From positions 49,884 through 113,883 of the forward strand of contig NZ_MDFN01000017.1 of the NCBI RefSeq assembly GCF_001730525.1: a stretch of DNA of 64,000 nucleotides. Reading direction: 5' to 3'. Each line of letters begins with the position of its first letter. The stretch's first letter is position 1. Of the stretch, positions 52,939-62,899 are shown in pieces. Both the position numbers and the translations under genes were made by a program. The DNA comes from Arcticibacter eurypsychrophilus. GTDB taxonomy: Bacteria; Bacteroidota; Bacteroidia; Sphingobacteriales; Sphingobacteriaceae. The notes beneath the pieces are model-generated. The model was not told where the DNA came from and made no database searches. It worked only from the letters and a program-made list of their open reading frames with translations.

Positions 52939-54765
52939 TTAACTATTCATGGATACTAAAAACTCCTCGTTGGACTTAGTACCTCTCATTTGACTCAGCA
53001 AGAATTCCATTGATTCCTGAGAATTCATATCTGCAAGATGATTACGAAGGATCCAAATCCGTTGTAAACTTTCTTTATCTAAAAGAAGATCATCACGACG
53101 TGTGCTGGAAGCAGTAAGATCAATTGCAGGGTAAATACGTTTGTTAGCCAATTTACGATCCAGTTGAAGTTCCATATTACCGGTACCCTTAAACTCTTCG
53201 AAAATAACCTCATCCATTTTAGAACCAGTATCAATCAGTGCAGTAGCTAAAATAGTAAGCGAACCGCCATCTTCAATGTTACGTGCCGCACCAAAGAAAC
53301 GCTTCGGCTTGTGTAACGCATTCGCATCAACCCCACCCGAAAGAATCTTTCCTGAAGCAGGAGCAACTGTATTATAAGCACGGGCTAAACGAGTGATCGA
53401 GTCAAGCAAAATCACAACATCATGTCCGCATTCAACCATCCGTTTCGCTTTTTCAAGCACGATGTTGGCAATCTTCACATGTCGTTCAGCAGGCTCATCA
53501 AAAGTAGAGGAAACCACTTCTGCACGCACACTTCTTGCCATGTCAGTTACTTCTTCCGGACGCTCATCAATTAGCAGGATGATCAGATATACTTCAGGAT
53601 GGTTTTTTGCGATTGCATTAGCCACATCCTTCAATAAAATAGTTTTACCTGTCTTCGGTTGAGCCACGATTAAACCACGCTGACCTTTACCAATCGGGGT
53701 AAACATGTCAATAATACGCGTTGAACTATGGGTGGTATCCATGAAAAGATTTAACTTTTCCGTAGGAAATAAAGGAGTCAGGTAATCAAAAGGAACCCTA
53801 TCCCGTACTTCAGCTGGCATGCGGCCGTTAATGGCTTCCACACGAACTAATGGAAAGTACTTTTCACCTTCCTTTGGGGGACGGATGCTACCTCTTACTG
53901 TGTCGCCGGTTTTTAAACCGAATAACTTAATCTGCGACTGTGATACATAAATATCATCCGGAGAGGATAGGTAATTATAATCCGAAGAGCGCAGAAAGCC
54001 ATACCCATCAGGCATGATTTCCAAAACACCTTCATTCACAATTACATTATCAAAATCCAGATTAACAGCAGCATTCTGATCAGAAAGACGGGTTTCCTGT
54101 ACCACAGGACGGCTTTCAACAGATCTACCAGAAGCGGTATTAAACCTTTTCTCAAACCGTGGTGCTCTGGGTTCAGCAGAAGCAGACTCCCCATTCAATT
54201 GATTTTCTTCCCTTCTGGTTGGAACTTCAGCGTTTGAAGGCGCTTCCACTCTTCGGGATGGAGCTTCTGTGTTTCCTGATGGTTCCACTCTTCTTGAAGA
54301 AGGCTCAACCGGTGCAGAAACTGTACGCTCCTGTTTGATGGTGATCTGTCTTCTCGGTCGGGGTAAATTAGGAACGGCAGCAGCAGGTTGCTCAGTAACC
54401 ACAGGCTGCTGAGTTGCTTCTACTTGGTTTACCACTACTTCAGGTTCTTCAACCGGAGTAGGAGTAGTAAGTATAGTTGCAGCCTCTACAGGTGCAACAG
54501 TAGGCTCTTTGGGAGCTTCTTCTTTCGTTTTTACAGTCCGGCTACGCTTTTTTGGCTTTTCCTCCTCAGTAGTTGCTACAGGCACTGGGCTTATTGCTTC
54601 TGTTGTTGGAGTATTGTTGCTAGCAACCGCAGGTTGTGAGGTATGCTCCTTTATTTTAGTGATAAGTTCTTGTTTTCTTAAGACATCAGCGCCATCGACA
54701 CCAAAGGATTTAGCAATCTCACGAAGCTCGGACACAAGCTTGTCGTTCAATTCAGTACTTTTCAT
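52939..54765 (-). CDS. rho: Transcription termination factor Rho with disordered insertion
   Basis: The 608-residue protein has the Rho N-terminal helix bundle (about 1-45), then a Pro/Glu/Val/Thr-rich insertion of roughly 180 residues (45-235) with repeats such as SRRVE, then the RNA-binding OSB domain ([15 protein letters not shown], about 250) and the ATPase core with QPKTGKT (near 367), [13 protein letters not shown] and [13 protein letters not shown]. The insertion is characteristic of Bacteroidota Rho; in gut Bacteroides it supports phase separation and fitness. It heads a unit with pssA and purS. Confidence 0.97.
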   Translation of the reverse strand: MKSTELNDKLVSELREIAKSFGVDGADVLRKQELITKIKEHTSQPAVASNNTPTTEAISPVPVATTEEEKPKKRSRTVKTKEEAPKEPTVAPVEAATILTTPTPVEEPEVVVNQVEATQQPVVTEQPAAAVPNLPRPRRQITIKQERTVSAPVEPSSRRVEPSGNTEAPSRRVEAPSNAEVPTRREENQLNGESASAEPRAPRFEKRFNTASGRSVESRPVVQETRLSDQNAAVNLDFDNVIVNEGVLEIMPDGYGFLRSSDYNYLSSPDDIYVSQSQIKLFGLKTGDTVRGSIRPPKEGEKYFPLVRVEAINGRMPAEVRDRVPFDYLTPLFPTEKLNLFMDTTHSSTRIIDMFTPIGKGQRGLIVAQPKTGKTILLKDVANAIAKNHPEVYLIILLIDERPEEVTDMARSVRAEVVSSTFDEPAERHVKIANIVLEKAKRMVECGHDVVILLDSITRLARAYNTVAPASGKILSGGVDANALHKPKRFFGAARNIEDGGSLTILATALIDTGSKMDEVIFEEFKGTGNMELQLDRKLANKRIYPAIDLTASSTRRDDLLLDKESLQRIWILRNHLADMNSQESMEFLLSQMRGTKSNEEFLVSMNS

Positions 54766-54990
54766 TCAATTTGAAATATTATATAGGATTCTTTTTTAAG
54801 AAGTTAATCCACAATCATAAGAGAAAATCACATGTGCAAAGAAGGCTTAATGAATTTTCTTGATGAAGAGGGGATTGCTTTTTTGAGATAAAGCACAATT
54901 TTAAATCAATAAATTGGAAAAAACAAAAAAATAGTAAAAAAAATTTTAAAGCCCTTGACTTATTTGGTTACTTTGAGGGATAATAATACT

Positions 54991-55815
54991 ATGAACCGTA
55001 AAGAGCTAATTGAGCAGATCCGTCTAAAGAAATCTTTCCTTTGTATAGGTCTCGATACCGATATTACCAAAATACCAGCACATCTTCTTGATACCGAAGA
55101 CCCTGTACTCGAATTTAACAAACAGATCATTGATGCAACAAAAGAATATTGCGTATCCTATAAAATTAACACCGCATTTTATGAAAGCCGTGGATTGGCC
55201 GGCTGGAAAAGTCTGATCGACACCTGGAATTACCTGCCCAAAGACACCTTTAGTATTGCAGATGCCAAACGCGGCGATATAGGAAACACCTCAGAGATGT
55301 ATGCAAAGGCATTTTTTGACCAGGCATCCTCCGGAATGAGCTTCGATTCCGTTACCGTAGCACCTTATATGGGAACCGACTCCGTTAAACCTTTTCTAAC
55401 GTTTAAAGATAAATGGGCTATCATCCTGGCCCTTACCTCTAATGAAGGCAGCAAGGACTTCCAATTCCTGCAGGCAGATCCTGATAATAAGCTCTTTGAA
55501 AAAGTGATCCAAAAGGCAGCAGATTGGGGGAGCAATGAAAATATCATGTTCGTGGTAGGTGCAACAAGAGGCGATGCCTTTTTAACCATCCGGAAACATG
55601 CACCCGATCACTTTCTGCTCGTCCCGGGTGTTGGCGCACAAGGTGGAAGCCTGATAGACGTTTGTAAATATGGAATGAATAAAGATTGCGGATTACTCAT
55701 CAACTCATCACGTGCTGTGATATATGCATCCTCCGGACATGATTTCGCCCAAGCTGCACGTGAAGAAGCACGTAAGGTTCAAAATGAAATGGCGATTATA
55801 CTTGAAGCGATGTAA
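54991..55815 (+). CDS. pyrF: Orotidine 5'-phosphate decarboxylase (type 2)
   Basis: The 274-residue length and pattern are of the longer PyrF group. The catalytic tetrad motif DAKRGDIGN (Asp91, Lys93, Asp96) is visible, with the N-terminal LCIGLDTD and the phosphate-site loop VPGVGAQGG. It converts orotidylate to UMP, the last step of UMP synthesis. The open frame starts at TTG 54955, but the family start is ATG 54991. It diverges from rho across an AT-rich region. Confidence 0.95.
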   Translation: MNRKELIEQIRLKKSFLCIGLDTDITKIPAHLLDTEDPVLEFNKQIIDATKEYCVSYKINTAFYESRGLAGWKSLIDTWNYLPKDTFSIADAKRGDIGNTSEMYAKAFFDQASSGMSFDSVTVAPYMGTDSVKPFLTFKDKWAIILALTSNEGSKDFQFLQADPDNKLFEKVIQKAADWGSNENIMFVVGATRGDAFLTIRKHAPDHFLLVPGVGAQGGSLIDVCKYGMNKDCGLLINSSRAVIYASSGHDFAQAAREEARKVQNEMAIILEAM

Positions 55816-55858
55816 GTGTTGCGTTTTCTGCTATACATAAACTATAGCCGATAGCACA

Positions 55859-57136
55859 ATGAATGAAGACTTTATCAATTTTATCTGGAAGTACAGGTTG
55901 TTTAATCAAAAACTCCTCTGTACCACAAAAGGAGAATCAATAGAAATTATTTCTCCAGGATTATATAATAGTCATGCCGGTCCTGATTTTGTTGATGTAC
56001 ACGTCAGGATCGGCAGTACCACATGGGTAGGGAGTGCCGAAATACATATCAGAACTTCCGACTGGGAACGCCATGAGCATACCCATGACAAGGCCTATAA
56101 CAATGTTATTCTCCATGTCGTATACGAACATGATGGCAGTGCATTCCGTGAAGACGGCACAGAACCCTGCGTGCTCGAAATCAAACCCTATATAAACGAA
56201 AATATAGAAAATCGCTACCATCTCCTTATTGAGAACATGACCTGGATTCCTTGCGAAAAACAATTGGCATTGGTAGATCCCGTACATATTCAAAGTTGTT
56301 TGCAACGCATGCTTGCAGAACGACTAGAGGAAAAATCAAATGCCGTATATACGCTTCTGGAAGAAAATAAAGGCGATTGGAGTCAGACTTTCTATGTCCT
56401 GCTTGCCCGTAACTTCGGGTTTAAACTTAATGCACTGCCCTTCGAATTAGTAGCCCGTTCCTTAACCTCAAAAATTCTTGAAAAGCATAAAACAAACCCC
56501 TTCCAGCTCGAAGCTCTAATCTTTGGACAAGCCGGTTTTTTAGAAGAACCACCAGAAGATGAATATATAGGCACGCTTCAAAAAGAGTACCATTACCTGA
56601 AGCACAAATACCAGCTACATCCCATCGACTCTTATTTGTGGAAGTACTTAAGGTTGCGGCCTCAAAATTTCCCTGCAATCCGTTTATCGCAGTTTGCCGC
56701 CCTGCTTCATCATTCCACTCAATTGTTTTCCAAGTTGCTTGATGCCCGGGGTGCAAAAGAAATTAAGGCACTTTTTGGTTCCATCAACGTAAGCCCCTAT
56801 TGGCAAACCCATAATAAGCCCGGAAAAAGTTGTCGTCCAGGTTCCCTATCACTTGGCAAGGAATCAATAATTAATATTTTAATCAACACGGTATCTGTTT
56901 TATTATTCAGTTATGGTAAATACATTTCCAATGAAGAGATTAGTAATCGTGCTTTAGACCTGTTAGAAAATATTCCAGCTGAAACAAATCATATTATATT
57001 GCGTTATAGAGAATTAGGAGTAAAAGTTGTAGGTGCCGATAGCTCACAAGCACTACTTCAATTAAAAAAAACATACTGCGACAGAAAAAAATGCTTAAAT
57101 TGTGCAATCGGAGCAAGAATTATTAATTCCGCTTAA
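55859..57136 (+). CDS. DUF2851 family protein
   Basis: The 425-residue protein matches DUF2851, a family common in Bacteroidota with no established function. The N-terminal domain (about 5-120) contains GPDFVDVHVRIGSTTW, GSAEIHIRTSDWERHEHTH, and NVILHVVYEHDG. The acidic/basic pattern GPDF...E.H resembles a PD-(D/E)xK nuclease core, but this is a motif-level guess. The C-terminal region is helical and ends with a Cys cluster (YCDRKKCLNCAIG). It follows pyrF by 43 bases, and pspC begins 1 base after its stop. Confidence 0.88.
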   Translation: MNEDFINFIWKYRLFNQKLLCTTKGESIEIISPGLYNSHAGPDFVDVHVRIGSTTWVGSAEIHIRTSDWERHEHTHDKAYNNVILHVVYEHDGSAFREDGTEPCVLEIKPYINENIENRYHLLIENMTWIPCEKQLALVDPVHIQSCLQRMLAERLEEKSNAVYTLLEENKGDWSQTFYVLLARNFGFKLNALPFELVARSLTSKILEKHKTNPFQLEALIFGQAGFLEEPPEDEYIGTLQKEYHYLKHKYQLHPIDSYLWKYLRLRPQNFPAIRLSQFAALLHHSTQLFSKLLDARGAKEIKALFGSINVSPYWQTHNKPGKSCRPGSLSLGKESIINILINTVSVLLFSYGKYISNEEISNRALDLLENIPAETNHIILRYRELGVKVVGADSSQALLQLKKTYCDRKKCLNCAIGARIINSA

Positions 57137-57137
57137 A

Positions 57138-57359
57138 ATGATACAACGTATACTAACCTTTTTTGAGCGATATTCTTTTGGGGTATCCACCTATCTTGGG
57201 GAAAAGTTTGATATGTCTATCTCCAAAATTCGTTTGTTTTTTATTTATTCCTCTTTTTTAGCGGTAGGGTTTCCAATCATTTTTTATTTTCTGGCGGTCT
57301 TTGTACTGGGTATCAGGACCTATATGAAGCGTATCCGCACCCGGATCTGGGATTTTTAA
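57138..57359 (+). CDS. PspC-domain small membrane protein
   Basis: The 73-residue protein has the PspC pattern: an amphipathic N-terminus (ILTFFERYSFGVSTYLGEKF), the SKIRLFFIYSSF helix and a second hydrophobic helix, then a basic C-terminus. PspC-type domains respond to envelope stress in Enterobacteria; here only the small core is present. The open frame extends upstream inside DUF2851, but the ATG at 57138, one base after that gene's stop, is the natural start. Confidence 0.8.
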   Translation: MIQRILTFFERYSFGVSTYLGEKFDMSISKIRLFFIYSSFLAVGFPIIFYFLAVFVLGIRTYMKRIRTRIWDF

Positions 57360-57423
57360 ACTCATACACGCTGTTATCTTCGCTCATATGCGAATACCGT
57401 AATCTTAAAAATAATATCTTTCA

Positions 57424-57431
57424 TATATTTG
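57424..57431 (+). promoter_or_regulatory. -7 promoter element for ftsK
   Basis: TATATTTG fits TAnnTTTG and ends 21 bases before the ftsK ATG. No clear -33 TTG is present. Confidence 0.4.
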
Positions 57432-57452
57432 AACGGTTAAAACCGCTTACAA

Positions 57453-60092
57453 ATGCCGGTAAAAGGAAATCAGTTCAGATCAAATACATTCAGGGAAGAG
57501 GGCAAGATAAAACCTACTGCAAAGGAGCGTTTATCGAAAGAAAGAACCGAAACCTTACCTCAGTTTACGTTTAATAACGGCAGACTGATTAAAATTGTGG
57601 GCTTATTTTTCTTAATCCTATCTATTTACTTTCTAATTGCCTTCAGTTCCTACCTTTTTACATGGCAGGACGATCAGAGTTATGTATCCGGACCAAACGG
57701 GGGGTGGAATAAATTATTCGGGCACACTGATGGCGTTGTTCTTGCAGGGCCTCAGCAATTACCTGTCGAAAACTGGTTAGGCCGATTGGGTGCATTATTA
57801 TCAGATCAGTTTATCTACCAATGGTTTGGCGTAGCATCCTTTATTTTTATAGGCATCCTTTTCATAATTGGTTATCGCCTCTTATTTAAGGTGCAGATTT
57901 TACCATTGGCCAAATCATTAGGATATTCCTTTTTCCTGCTGATATTCATCTCCATTACATTAGCCTTCTTTCATAGTTTCAGTTCCGATTATCCACATTA
58001 TCTCGAAGGAGAGTTTGGCTTTTGGACGAACCGCTTGCTGCAAAGCGAGATTGGTAATTCAGGTATAGCAGGCTTATTAGGTTTTGCAGCATTAACGGCC
58101 CTGATCATCGCCTATAATATAGACTTTAAGATCCCTGAAAGAGAGAAAAAGATTCCTAATACTGAACCAGTTCTTGCAGAAGATCCTGATATTGAAGAAG
58201 AATACCGAAGTGAGGCAGTCGAATTCCCTCTTGCAAACCGGAGAAGTCGCCTGAACCGCGAACAGCAAAAACCCGAAGAGGGGGCATCTCATCTACCTTT
58301 ACAGCAGGAACGCATTACAAGACCTTTAGAATACGAAGCACCCGCTGAATCTAAGCCGCTCGTGCCAAGAGTAACTATTCCATTTGAAACGATCCCTGCT
58401 GTAGCATCCGCTGCTGCATCTACAGCAATACCTCTTTCCACTGTTGTCGCATCCGCTATTCCTCTAAATGTGCAACGCAATGAGGAACCAAAGGAAGAAG
58501 AAGAAAAACCGCAGCCTGCATTCACTGTAGTCAAAACAGAAGAAGAAAAAACGGCTGATCATTTGGTGGAAAAATTTGGACAGTATGATCCGAAGCTTGA
58601 CCTGTCCTCCTATAAGTACCCTACACTCGACCTGCTGGAAAACTATCGTTCGAATAAAATATCGGTAGACGCAGATGAATTGGAAGCCAACAAAAACAAA
58701 ATTGTCGAAACGCTGAATCATTACAATATCGAGATTGATAAGATTAAGGCAACCATTGGCCCCACAGTCACCCTTTATGAAATTATTCCAGCTCCAGGCG
58801 TACGGATTTCCAAGATCAAAAACCTGGAAGATGATATCGCACTTAGTCTGGCCGCTTTAGGGATCCGTATCATTGCCCCAATGCCTGGAAAGGGAACTAT
58901 AGGAATAGAAGTGCCCAACCAGAATCCGGAGATGGTGCCTATGCGCTCCATCATGAACACCGAGAAGTTCCAGAATACAACCATGGATCTTCCCATCGCA
59001 TTAGGGAAAACGATTTCCAATGAAGTGTACATTGCCGATTTAGCTAAAATGCCCCATTTACTGGTAGCAGGAGCAACCGGACAAGGTAAGTCGGTCGGAA
59101 TCAATGCCATACTTGTTTCGCTTTTATATAAGATGCATCCCTCACAACTGAAGTTTGTGCTGGTCGATCCTAAAAAAGTAGAGCTTACCCTGTTCCGTAA
59201 AATAGAAAGACATTTCCTGGCTAAACTTCCCGGAGAAGAAGACGCCATTATCACTGATACGAAGAAGGTAATTAATACGCTGAATTCGCTTTGTATTGAA
59301 ATGGACCTGCGTTATGACCTGCTAAAAAATGGCCAGGTGCGTAACCTGAAGGAATACAATCATAAGTTCATCAACCGTAAGCTGAATCCCGAAGAAGGCC
59401 ACCGTTTTATGCCCTTTATCGTGCTGATCATTGATGAGTTTGCCGACCTGATGATGACAGCCGGAAAAGAAGTAGAAACCCCTATAGCGCGTTTAGCACA
59501 GCTAGCCCGTGCCGTAGGAATCCATTTAATCATTGCCACACAGCGTCCATCCGTTAATATTATTACCGGTACGATTAAGGCCAATTTTCCTGCCCGTTTA
59601 GCCTTTAGGGTGCTCTCTAAAATTGACTCCCGTACCATACTAGATTCAGGAGGCGCCGACCAGCTCATCGGACGAGGGGATATGCTTTTATCCACAGGTA
59701 GCGAACTGATCAGGTTACAATGTGCCTTTGTAGATACCCCTGAAGTAGAACGCATATCCGATTTTATAGGCGGGCAACGCGGTTACGACTCTGCATGGAT
59801 GTTACCCGAATATGTAGATGAAAGCGGAGATGGAGGAAGTATTAAGGACTTTGACGCCAGCGACCGTGATCCACTGTTTGAAGACGCAGCGCGACTCATC
59901 GTGATGCATCAGCAAGGATCAACCTCATTAATCCAGCGGAAGCTTAAATTAGGGTATAACCGTGCAGGAAGAATCATCGATCAGCTGGAAGCAGCAGGTG
60001 TGGTAGGTCCATTTGAAGGAAGCAAAGCCCGTGAGGTACGACTTCCGGATGACTATGCACTGGAGAGCTTTCTCGAAAACCTGAAAAAATAA
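57453..60092 (+). CDS. ftsK: DNA translocase FtsK
   Basis: The 879-residue protein has four N-terminal membrane helices (about 45-215), a disordered linker (220-370) rich in Glu, Pro and Ala, and the FtsK motor (about 380-800) with ATPase Walker A AGATGQGKSVGIN (near 540), Walker B VLIIDEFADLMM and IATQRPSVNIITG. The gamma winged helix (about 815-879, with LIQRKLKLGYNRAGRIIDQL) binds the polar DNA sequences. It clears chromosomes through the division septum and activates XerCD recombination. It has its own -7 element, and lolA follows 73 bases later. Confidence 0.97.
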   Translation: MPVKGNQFRSNTFREEGKIKPTAKERLSKERTETLPQFTFNNGRLIKIVGLFFLILSIYFLIAFSSYLFTWQDDQSYVSGPNGGWNKLFGHTDGVVLAGPQQLPVENWLGRLGALLSDQFIYQWFGVASFIFIGILFIIGYRLLFKVQILPLAKSLGYSFFLLIFISITLAFFHSFSSDYPHYLEGEFGFWTNRLLQSEIGNSGIAGLLGFAALTALIIAYNIDFKIPEREKKIPNTEPVLAEDPDIEEEYRSEAVEFPLANRRSRLNREQQKPEEGASHLPLQQERITRPLEYEAPAESKPLVPRVTIPFETIPAVASAAASTAIPLSTVVASAIPLNVQRNEEPKEEEEKPQPAFTVVKTEEEKTADHLVEKFGQYDPKLDLSSYKYPTLDLLENYRSNKISVDADELEANKNKIVETLNHYNIEIDKIKATIGPTVTLYEIIPAPGVRISKIKNLEDDIALSLAALGIRIIAPMPGKGTIGIEVPNQNPEMVPMRSIMNTEKFQNTTMDLPIALGKTISNEVYIADLAKMPHLLVAGATGQGKSVGINAILVSLLYKMHPSQLKFVLVDPKKVELTLFRKIERHFLAKLPGEEDAIITDTKKVINTLNSLCIEMDLRYDLLKNGQVRNLKEYNHKFINRKLNPEEGHRFMPFIVLIIDEFADLMMTAGKEVETPIARLAQLARAVGIHLIIATQRPSVNIITGTIKANFPARLAFRVLSKIDSRTILDSGGADQLIGRGDMLLSTGSELIRLQCAFVDTPEVERISDFIGGQRGYDSAWMLPEYVDESGDGGSIKDFDASDRDPLFEDAARLIVMHQQGSTSLIQRKLKLGYNRAGRIIDQLEAAGVVGPFEGSKAREVRLPDDYALESFLENLKK

Positions 60093-60165
60093 CTAAACTA
60101 TTCGTTCCAAATAGAGTCTATACCAATACCTGCCCACATCATGCAGGATTTGTAAAAAACAACAC

Positions 60166-60813
60166 ATGAAAAAAATACTCTTCACTATCCTAATACTCTT
60201 TTCCATATCTGCGCTAAGCAGTGCTCAAACAGATTCAAAAGCAAAGGCAATCCTTGCCGCTGTAAGTAAAAAATATTCCGCTTACGATATCATCAAAGCA
60301 AACTTTACCTACACCATAGAAAATCCGCAAAGTAAACTTAAGCAAACCGAGTCAGGCACGCTTTATACGAAATCAAAGACCAATAAATATAAAATTATCA
60401 CCTCTACACAGGATATGATCAGTGATGGAAAAAGTCAGTGGACCTATCTGAAACAGGATAAGGAAGTCAACCTGAGCAATGTGGATAACAGCAGCAATTC
60501 TATTAATCCGGCACGAATCTTTACGATCTATGAAAAGGGGTATAAATATGTATCCATGCCCGATATCAAGGAAAATTCAAGAGTCTATAACGTCATTGAT
60601 CTTACCCCAACCGCCTCTGGAAATAATTTTTTCAAGATCAGACTCACCATCGATAAGCTGAATAAACAAATTTACAAGGCGATGATATTTGACAAAAACG
60701 GAAACCGTTACAGCTACCTGATCAAATCACTTCTACCGGTAAAAATTGCAGAATCTATATTTTCATTCAATTCGCAGAGTTATCCCGGAGTAGAAGTTGT
60801 AGATTTACGTTAA
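60166..60813 (+). CDS. lolA: Outer-membrane lipoprotein carrier LolA
   Basis: The 215-residue periplasmic protein has a signal peptide ending SALSSAQ (near 20) and the LolA half-barrel pattern, with FTYTIENPQSKLKQTESGTLY and SDGKSQWTYLKQDKEV. LolA carries lipoproteins from LolCDE to the outer membrane, relevant for the several lipoproteins in this window (DUF1573, BtuG-like, membrane-fusion). A small unknown protein gene follows 13 bases later. Confidence 0.92.
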   Translation: MKKILFTILILFSISALSSAQTDSKAKAILAAVSKKYSAYDIIKANFTYTIENPQSKLKQTESGTLYTKSKTNKYKIITSTQDMISDGKSQWTYLKQDKEVNLSNVDNSSNSINPARIFTIYEKGYKYVSMPDIKENSRVYNVIDLTPTASGNNFFKIRLTIDKLNKQIYKAMIFDKNGNRYSYLIKSLLPVKIAESIFSFNSQSYPGVEVVDLR

Positions 60814-60826
60814 TATAAGCAACAGA

Positions 60827-61102
60827 ATGCCAATCACCTACACGAAACATACACTGGAAAAGCTTGAATCGGTACTGAAAGACCAGCATTATCAATTGCG
60901 GTATGAAAAGGGGAATTTTAAAACTGCCGCCTGTGTGTTAGATCAGAGCAAGGTGATTGTAATTAATCGCTTTTCCACATTGGAGAGTAAAATTAATGAA
61001 CTGTCCCAATTGTTATTGAAAATTCCTTTAGACGAAAATGTGCTGAATGATAAACAAAAACAGTTTCTTTACACATTGAAACAATTTACTCTACTACTGT
61101 GA
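60827..61102 (+). CDS. Conserved hypothetical protein of 91 residues
   Basis: I do not recognise the family. The protein is soluble, with an alpha-beta mix: TKHTLEKLESVLK at the start, a basic central strand (HYQLRYEKGNFKTAACVL) and a helical second half. No signal or membrane helix is present. It lies 13 bases after lolA and its stop overlaps the GTG start of the MBL hydrolase by 4 bases. Coupling with that enzyme suggests a shared process, but nothing more can be said. Confidence 0.7.
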   Translation: MPITYTKHTLEKLESVLKDQHYQLRYEKGNFKTAACVLDQSKVIVINRFSTLESKINELSQLLLKIPLDENVLNDKQKQFLYTLKQFTLLL

Positions 61103-61863
61103 TCGTTACATTTTTAGGAACAGGAACCTCTCAAGGCGTGCCGGTAATCGGATGTCAATGCGCGGTATGCACTTCAGCAGACCCGAAAGATAACCGTTTG
61201 CGCAGTTCGGTGATGGTCGAAATTAATGGAAAGAATATTGTGGTAGACACTGGTCCCGATTTCCGCTATCAGATGTTGCGTGCGCAGGTAAAAAGGCTCG
61301 ATGCGATCCTGTTTACACATGAGCATAAAGATCATATAGCAGGTCTGGATGATGTGAGGGCATTCAATCATATGCAACACCAGGCGATGGATATTTATGC
61401 CCATCCAAGGGTTCAGGAGTCTATTAAACGTGATTTTCATTATGTATTTACTGAAAAGAAGTACCCCGGAATTCCTTTGCTTATCCTGCATGATATCAGT
61501 AAAGATCAACCCTTTATTGCAGCAGGCGAAACGATTATTCCCATAGAGGCGATGCATTATATGCTGCCTGTCCTGGGCTTCCGTTTTGAAGGTTTTACGT
61601 ATATTACAGACGCAAAGACTATTTCGGAAACGGAGAAAGAAAAAATAAGGGGTTCGAAGGTGTTGGTTTTGAATGCATTGCAAAAAGGGTCGCATATTTC
61701 ACACCTGACGCTTAGTGAAGCTATTGCATTAGCACAGGAAATAAAAGCGGAACGGACGTATTTTACTCATCTCAGTCATACTATGGGTAAGCATGCCGAC
61801 GTAAGTAAAGACCTGCCGGAAGGGATATTTATAGCTTACGATGGCTTGCGAATAAAAATCTAG
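61099..61863 (+). CDS. MBL-fold hydrolase (PhnP/RNase Z-like)
   Basis: The 254-residue protein opens with [19 protein letters not shown] and has the metal site [13 protein letters not shown] (about 72-84), the histidine in [11 protein letters not shown] and ITDAK, and FTHLSHTMG at the C-terminus. This pattern is shared by PhnP, a cyclic phosphodiesterase, and related RNase Z-like hydrolases; a phn operon is absent, so a specific substrate is not assigned. The GTG start at 61099 is overlapped by the previous stop. Confidence 0.87.
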   Translation: MIVTFLGTGTSQGVPVIGCQCAVCTSADPKDNRLRSSVMVEINGKNIVVDTGPDFRYQMLRAQVKRLDAILFTHEHKDHIAGLDDVRAFNHMQHQAMDIYAHPRVQESIKRDFHYVFTEKKYPGIPLLILHDISKDQPFIAAGETIIPIEAMHYMLPVLGFRFEGFTYITDAKTISETEKEKIRGSKVLVLNALQKGSHISHLTLSEAIALAQEIKAERTYFTHLSHTMGKHADVSKDLPEGIFIAYDGLRIKI

Positions 61864-61878
61864 TTTATATTTTAAACC

Positions 61879-61920
61879 AAGGAGGTATCTCAGGTGTTAC
61901 TTGTAAAATTAATATTATGA
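61879..61920 (+). promoter_or_regulatory. Strong Shine-Dalgarno and 8-codon ORF coupled to trxA
   Basis: AAGGAGGT at 61879-61886 is an unusually good Shine-Dalgarno for this genome. It is 7 bases before a GTG at 61894 that starts an 8-codon frame (MLLVKLIL) ending in TGA at 61918-61920. That stop overlaps the trxA ATG at 61917 (ATGA), so translation of trxA could be coupled to the short frame. The arrangement could be chance; no other gene here shows it. Confidence 0.4.
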
Positions 61921-62222
61921 GCACAAGACCAAGTTTTTCAGATATTATACACTCGGATAAACCCACGCTGGTAGATTTTTCTGCTGATTGGTGTGGGCCA
62001 TGCAAAATGATGTCGCCTATACTTAGCGAACTCAAGGCCGCTTTGGAAGATACCGTGACCATCATTAAAATAGATGTAGATAAGAATCCAGCAGCGGCGC
62101 AAGCCTATAATGTGCAAGGTGTTCCAACGCTGATCTTGTTCAAAAATGGTGAAATAAAGTGGAGGCAGTCAGGAGTGTTGACCAGTGTTCAATTGCAACA
62201 AGTTATTAATCAACACACTTAA
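61917..62222 (+). CDS. trxA: Thioredoxin
   Basis: The 101-residue protein has the full thioredoxin fold with WCGPCK (W25, C26, C29), the cis-proline VPTLILF and an AQAYNVQG segment. No signal peptide is present, so it acts in the cytoplasm, reducing disulfides with thioredoxin reductase. It lies 53 bases after the MBL hydrolase. Confidence 0.95.
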   Translation: MSTRPSFSDIIHSDKPTLVDFSADWCGPCKMMSPILSELKAALEDTVTIIKIDVDKNPAAAQAYNVQGVPTLILFKNGEIKWRQSGVLTSVQLQQVINQHT

Positions 62223-62263
62223 TTTTTTTTAAAACATCGCGGGTAATTCCGTATTTATATAGT

Positions 62264-62554
62264 ATGGATCATTCAGTATTTTTATTGGTAAAGGACCCTC
62301 ATAACAATTGTCAGGATGTTATCAGGCATCGTGACGGATCGTTAAGAATTAGAGTCTACTGTTTGGGTTCAGATAAGTTTGATCCTCAGGAAGACGAACT
62401 CCAGTTTTATGCCAATGATAATGGCGATCTGCTTGCATTTGAAACCTCAGAATATGACGGGAATGATCCCTTATTGGTCATTGAGGCGATTAGGTGGTAT
62501 GCAGAGTATCTAAGAAACCCGAAGATGGAGATATTAGCGGAAGATCCACGGTAA
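62264..62554 (+). CDS. Hypothetical protein of 96 residues
   Basis: The family is not recognised. The protein is small, soluble and acidic, with FLLVKDPHNNCQDVIRHRDG at the start, alternating strands in the middle and a C-terminal helix (LLVIEAIRWYAEYL). No signal or membrane segment is seen. It follows trxA by 41 bases. The frame is well coded and likely real; function unknown. Confidence 0.65.
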   Translation: MDHSVFLLVKDPHNNCQDVIRHRDGSLRIRVYCLGSDKFDPQEDELQFYANDNGDLLAFETSEYDGNDPLLVIEAIRWYAEYLRNPKMEILAEDPR

Positions 62555-62899
62555 ATCTTTGCTGGTGGGTTTTGTGAGTAATTTGCTGGTTTCTATTTAA
62601 ACTTCTTTTTTTTTATTCTAGTATGGTAGTGATATGAGTCTGGTATAAGTCCAAGGTGGGCTTGTTTAAGTCGGACTTAGGAGGGATTGTTGTGAGTTGG
62701 TTTTTGGTTTCAATAAGTTTTAGTTTATCGTTTATCCTTGTATTTTTTATTTTGTGAATTTGAGGGGGCCTTATCCTGAAACTCTTAATAGGTAATTCTT
62801 GCTGTTTCATGTCGTTATAAAGAAGATTTGAGAAATTTTAGCAGTTTTTTTATTTTAAATAATCTTTAGTCATTTCTTTACGTGATTAACATAAAGATT
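62555..62899. other. 345-bp gap without a supported feature
   Basis: One minus-strand ORF (62613-62810) is open but has low-complexity composition and no family resemblance. The rest is AT-rich with T-rich runs. No hairpin terminator, promoter or RNA could be supported. Confidence 0.45.

Noticed and set aside
54955..54990. E. coli-like promoter TTGACT-N18-GATAAT before pyrF
   Set aside because: It would place the transcript start on or after the pyrF ATG, and Bacteroidota promoters follow another consensus.
62613..62810. Minus-strand ORF of 65 codons in the 62.6-62.9 kb gap
   Set aside because: It has Lys/Ile/Thr-rich low-complexity composition, no recognisable family and no promoter.
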